The position numbers were made by a program, and so were the translations under genes. Under the pieces are notes generated by a model, which saw nothing but the letters and a program-made list of their open reading frames with translations, made no database searches and was not told where the DNA came from. A stretch of DNA of 64,000 bases, taken from the NCBI RefSeq assembly GCF_016859285.1, contig NC_053422.1, positions 22,018,501-22,082,500 on the forward strand, in the 5' to 3' direction. Positions within the stretch are counted from its first letter, which is position 1. The number at the start of each line of letters is the position of its first letter. This DNA comes from Xiphias gladius. Lineage: Eukaryota; Chordata; Actinopteri; Istiophoriformes; Xiphiidae. Shown piece by piece: positions 59,335 through 64,000 of this stretch.

Positions 59335-59600
59335 TGACAGCATTAACCACATGTTTATTGTTGTAACCATGACGACAACGGTGCTTATTTGAACCCATAC
59401 CATTGGTCTTTTTCTAAACCTAGCCAAGTAGCTTCTAAACCCAAACCTAACCAAGTAACATACCGCTCCACAAACTTTAGCACATGTTTTTATTGTCACC
59501 ATGACGACACCGGTCTGGTATGCCTGCCACTGGTACACTCCTATGGGTCGTATCAGAGGGTAGGGACAAGAGACCTACTGTATATGGTCGTTTAGGTTGG
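59335..59600. repeat. Tandemly duplicated repeat unit with CATGACGACA motif
   Basis: ACATGTTTATTGTTGTAACC followed by ATGACGACAACGGT near 59349-59382 recurs as ACATGTTTTTATTGTCACC and ATGACGACACCGGT near 59482-59514. The offset is about 133 bp, with AAACCTAACCAAGTA-type sequence between. Likely a short satellite-like repeat dimer. Confidence 0.55.
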
Positions 59601-62600
59601 AGGACTTGTGGGGCGTTACGTACAGCTACTACTACTTTGCAGTAGTAAACTCGTCCCGTCTTGTGTTTTAAGCGCTGCTGACTTTTTCAAATTTTAACCC
59701 AGACCGCATCTTTCCCTAACCTTAACCAAGGGCTGCAAGTGCATAAGTCTGGACATAATTATAAAAATGTTTAATCATGCTTTAGTTTCTTGGGCTGTTA
59801 TTTTATTGCATGACTGGATATTTTAGGGGAAACCAATTAAATATTTTGTATGTACTCATGAGACTTATTTATCAAATGTATTCAGTATTGAAATTTTGGG
59901 ACTTGGCAGATTTGTTTGTTAACAACATTTGCTCATTCTGTTGAGAAAAGCGTGATTCCGGCAGTATAACCAATCTACAAAAATGCATTCGCCGTGGCAA
60001 ATTAGTAGTATAACATTCGTGGTAAATAGTTATCGAATAGAAATGTCAAGATATCTTGCTCTCTCCTGCTTTGATTTTTCTTTTAGACCGTCTTTTGTGG
60101 ATACCCCAATTTTATGGAAGTGCAATATAACATTGCTAGAGAACCGCTTTAAATCTGGTGTAATGTGTGCTCTCTTTCTGGTCCTAGTTAGCACTCAGGC
60201 AACACATTTCTGAATTAATTGCCCATCAGTTTATAAATTGATGAATTTTAGAATAGTAAAGCCTGAAAGAGATAACAATGCAGTTAGTTTTTCTGCTTTG
60301 CTGTCCAGCAACCTTCCTTTCCCTCTGCGCAGCACCTCCACACTCTGCTCTCTGGGTCTCTGGGCTGGCAGCATTCTTGGAGCCCGGGCACGAGGCCTGG
60401 TAATACCGCCTTCCCGCTGCCCACAGTGTAGGAAGATTTAATGGCTCATGTGCCACAGCATCCAGCCTTTACTGGTTCCTTCTGCCTCAGCCTGGCCGGG
60501 TGGGTAACGAGGGATGAGGGCAAGGGGAAAACAGAGGAGAGGAGAGTTACCATCTCTGCCAAGACGCACCCTCCTCCTCTCACCACAAGTGTGTTGTGAA
60601 TTATCTTCTCCCTCTCCCCCTTCTTTTCTCTCTTTCTCGTCCTAAGCCTTTAGTGATCCCTTGCTACTCATCCTCTTCCTATTAAACACCTATAGATCTT
60701 CATCTGTCCACAACGCTTTCATGAGGCCTGCTATAAATTTGGCTCTATAGCATATTCATCTCACTTGTTTGGATAGCTAATTCTTTTTGATGAAAATTGC
60801 CTTTTCTCTCTCTCCCTCTCTCTCTCACTCTCTCTCTGACTGCCAGTAACTGTGTGGTTAATGGTTGCGGTAAAAAGAAACAAAAACAGGCGTAATTGGT
60901 AATGAGAGGCAGACTCTGCATGTGAGGATCTCAGTCAAGCGTCTTTTCTCTCCTCTCCACCTCCTCTCCGTCTCGTCAGCTCTGTGGAGTGACGGCCCAG
61001 ACGGGCGGCTCTGCCAAGCAGGACTCTGATTGAACAGGGCACCGGCATCCACAGGGGCTTTGGGGAGTTGGAATTTGGGAATAGATCTCCGGGAATGAGA
61101 ATTTTTCATCCCAGAGGGATGTCAAAGGGTGGAAAACTAATCCACGGGGTGTTAGAGTGTAATTTCCTAATACCATAATGTGTAACTAGCACATTAAGTT
61201 TGCATAAAATAATGCATAAAAGTGAACAATGCCAGCACTCCAACATAAACCCACTTTAAGATTGTTAGCTGACTTAACTGAGAGTTTGAAATGTGTTGAG
61301 GGCTCCTTTTGGTGTTGTTAACATGCATGGTGAGGGGAAGTAGTTATTATTTAGGGGAAAGCCATCGTTCTGTGAGTGCATGTGGTGGGAGGTTGTTGAG
61401 GAACCCCACAGTCACACACGTCGTCATCGTTTTTTGTCCCACTGAGCGCAATCATTTTGAACACCAATATTTTTTATCAAAGCCTCGCCACAGTGAAGGG
61501 GAATTATTTTTAGATTGCCCTGATAAATGAGGGGTTTCATATATCTGGATGCGGTCGGGGGGAAGAAGAGTGAAAATTCAGGAGAAAATAGAGAAAGAGT
61601 TAAAAAAAATCTGGCAGAGCAACAAAAGCTTTTAAAACAACATGTGAAAAATCAGCAGTTCTTTAACAGTTAGCTTGTCATTTTTATTTGCCTCTTTAGA
61701 TGGTGGCAGCGGTTGTCTTTCAGGCCGTGCCAGCTGGGATTGGCTGCTGGCTGGAAGGCGCAGGCCTGGCCCCGGTTAGCACTCCTATTATCATCACCAC
61801 ACACTGTAATTCACATGTCAATCACAGCCCAGAGCAGCACAGGGCCGAGGGGAGAGGGGCTGGTTAGAAGGGGCCGCGATTGGGGTGATGGGCCGGGTGG
61901 GGCGGGGGCCGAACACTGAATATTTCCAGCAGGCCCTAATCGGACCTTTCATTCCCCCATCTCTGCAGACTGGGCCTGGATAGGCGTGCGATTGGTTAGG
62001 CGGTGCCGGCCTGAGCTGTTGCAGGAGGCTGTGCTGGACTCGCTGCTGTAAGAACAGCAGTGACCTCTGAGGAAGGTGAAATTGTCAGAGTTTGGCTGAC
62101 CTGGCTGGGCTGGCGTTTGGCTCTGGCTGGGGTAGACGGGATGAACTGAGCACAGAATGAGAATAGTGGAAAAAATAACGTTTATCCAGCCAGAATCCTA
62201 CATTTTTAAGCCAAAAGTTATAAAGATGAAAATGTCTGTTTAGGCTGAAGAACAGAGGGTCATACTGTACACGCATAGCATGGGCAATGTGTATCCACTC
62301 CCACTTTGGTTAGAATGAGAACTTTTTTGAAAGAGATGTCCCTTTATTTCAGTTTCGTCTCCATGGAAACCCTGTGACCTCCAGATTGGAGCAAGTTGCT
62401 CCAGCTCTTTCGTAAATTCAAATTTAGCCCAGTTATAACTAGGTGGAGATTAACACATCCGTAAATGAAAACAGGTTACACCACACAAACTAGTGCTTAT
62501 GTATTAGTAGTTTATAACCAGTAACTGCCAGGTATAACTGCTGCATATCTAACTGAGCTAACTGAGAAAACTAATGTTTAGCTTGCTGATGTATGACCCG

Positions 62601-64000
62601 ATTGGCGTGAAGCCTAGAAGAGATCATATAGAATATGATCGATACAGCTAGCAGAAACTGGATATAAATGCTTAAAGATTCCAAAGTACCTCTCACAAAA
62701 AGAAGACAACATATCTCAGATTACAAAACATTGTGCCGATAATGTTTGGCTGAACGACCAAATAAGTCAGGATAGCATAATTGGTTATTTCCCTGTCATT
62801 CTAAACCGTACAAATATTCTGAAAAATAATTTTTTTTCTACAACTGTTACATTTGGAAGTTATGTGACAGTTTGTGATGCTGCAATGACTTCATCTTTTA
62901 TGGACTGTGTTTGATGGGGCCTCAAGTTCAGACTGCCTAGTTAATGTTAGCATTCACTAGGTGGAGATTCAAACTAGTTCTTACATAGAGATTGCTTGTC
63001 GCTACCTATTTAAGCCTACGAACTGATGAATGATTGATGATATGAACCGGGAAGAGTTTAAATTACATTTCCCGAAAACAAAACAATATAACTAACAAAA
63101 CGTTATGCCACGTTGTGTTAAAAGACTTGGCCAATAATCCAGCGGCTGCTACTAGCTTGAAGCCTCTGTGTAGGAGGAGTAAGTAGACCAGAAGCAGTTC
63201 ATTTATTAATTGACAGTTGTGAGCTCCACTCCTGACTTTGGCCTCCTCTGATTGGTAAGAAGGGCAAGGCTCGCCCAAAAACTTTACAAGGGAATATCTC
63301 TGTACTGCTGCAAGGCCGTCCAACGAGTCTGGGTCACAGAAGCTTTTGACAGCACCTGTCCACAGTAAGATACATTTTGGAGCATGTGTCAACTAAAAAA
63401 TATTAGAAAGAAATCTACATACTGTAGTTTTAACAAAGGATTGGCAGTTAGGTTTGATGTATGGTTTGTTCCCCTGAAATTTTTTGTTAGTCATTCCCAG
63501 TCATACACTGTGACACAGCACCTGTGGAAAGGAAAATCCACGTACATATTAATAGTTTCTGCCACTGATTGAGGCAAACCTTCAGAAGGAAAATCAGTCA
63601 TTTAACATCTCTTTAATCATATCTGCTTTGTCCTCACATGTATAGAAAAGCATTTTCTCTTTTCTGACTTTATTCCCACCCCAAGAGACTCTCTGCAGCC
63701 AAGTAGAGACACTATAATTTAAATGCTGCTGAAACGGGAACTCAAAAAAACAGCATGCTATTTCAATCAAAAGCCCAGTTCTTGCCCCATCATCTTGCCT
63801 GCCAAAGCGTGGTGCAACTCACACACACTCACACACACAAACACACACATGCAGAGAGCTCGACTGCCAATGTGTGGTTTGCATTCACGATGCCTTAATG
63901 CTTTGTGGTTAGTGTTCTATCAGGGCCATGAGAAATGATTTATTAGTGGCTCCCGCCTGTATTTATAGATAATGAGCCTCCGTCAGTGTTAATAAAGAGA

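Larger units (their letters stand above)
54131..64000. other. Gene-free region upstream of tbx22
   Basis: No coding exon was recognised over about 10 kb. There are three GT arrays, a hAT-like short element, a possible LINE tail and several non-repetitive homeodomain-site-rich stretches that could be enhancers. A gene desert beside a developmental transcription factor is a common arrangement. Confidence 0.55.

Overview
The window looks like a ray-finned fish chromosome, probably a percomorph. The supporting signs are small introns, very long (CA/GT)n tracts, a degraded Tc1-type transposon, hAT-like elements, several short interspersed families I know from percomorph genomes, and five vertebrate genes with GT-AG introns. 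It is not prokaryotic: there are no operons, ribosome binding sites or CRISPR arrays.

Five genes alternate in strand: sh3bgrl (-, 5' part only), an HMGN1/HMGN5-type nucleosome-binding gene (+), tent5d/fam46d (-), chmp1b (+) and tbx22 (-). Coding exons were assembled by hand from splice sites, reading phase and family similarity. From memory, human Xq21.1 carries TBX22, a CHMP1B-like locus, TENT5D (FAM46D), BRWD3, HMGN5 and SH3BGRL in that order, so this is a compact fish counterpart. BRWD3 is the one expected neighbour I could not find.

Layout. About 1-9.3 kb: sh3bgrl exon 2, its long intron 1 and coding exon 1. 9.3-10.6 kb: a CpG-rich divergent promoter shared with hmgn. 10.6-13.9 kb: hmgn, six coding exons. 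13.9-23.8 kb: intergenic, with a CTCF-type motif, a Tc1 remnant and long GT repeats. 23.9-28.0 kb: tent5d coding exons, where one exon carries an in-frame insertion of about 850 residues in the poly(A) polymerase fold. 28-32.7 kb: tent5d non-coding 5' region and a second divergent promoter zone. 32.7-37.3 kb: chmp1b, eight coding exons. 37.3-46.9 kb: intergenic, repeat-rich. 47.0-53.5 kb: tbx22, eight coding exons. 53.5-64 kb: tbx22 promoter and upstream gene-free DNA with candidate regulatory elements.

The genes have unrelated jobs (thioredoxin-fold adaptor, chromatin protein, non-canonical poly(A) polymerase, ESCRT-III subunit, T-box factor). Their grouping reflects old vertebrate synteny, not a pathway. 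The points most worth a second look are the expanded TENT5D, the tbx22 intron whose 5' splice site is the first unit of a (GT)39 tract, and an unassigned protein-like exon with two in-frame stops antisense in tbx22 intron 4.
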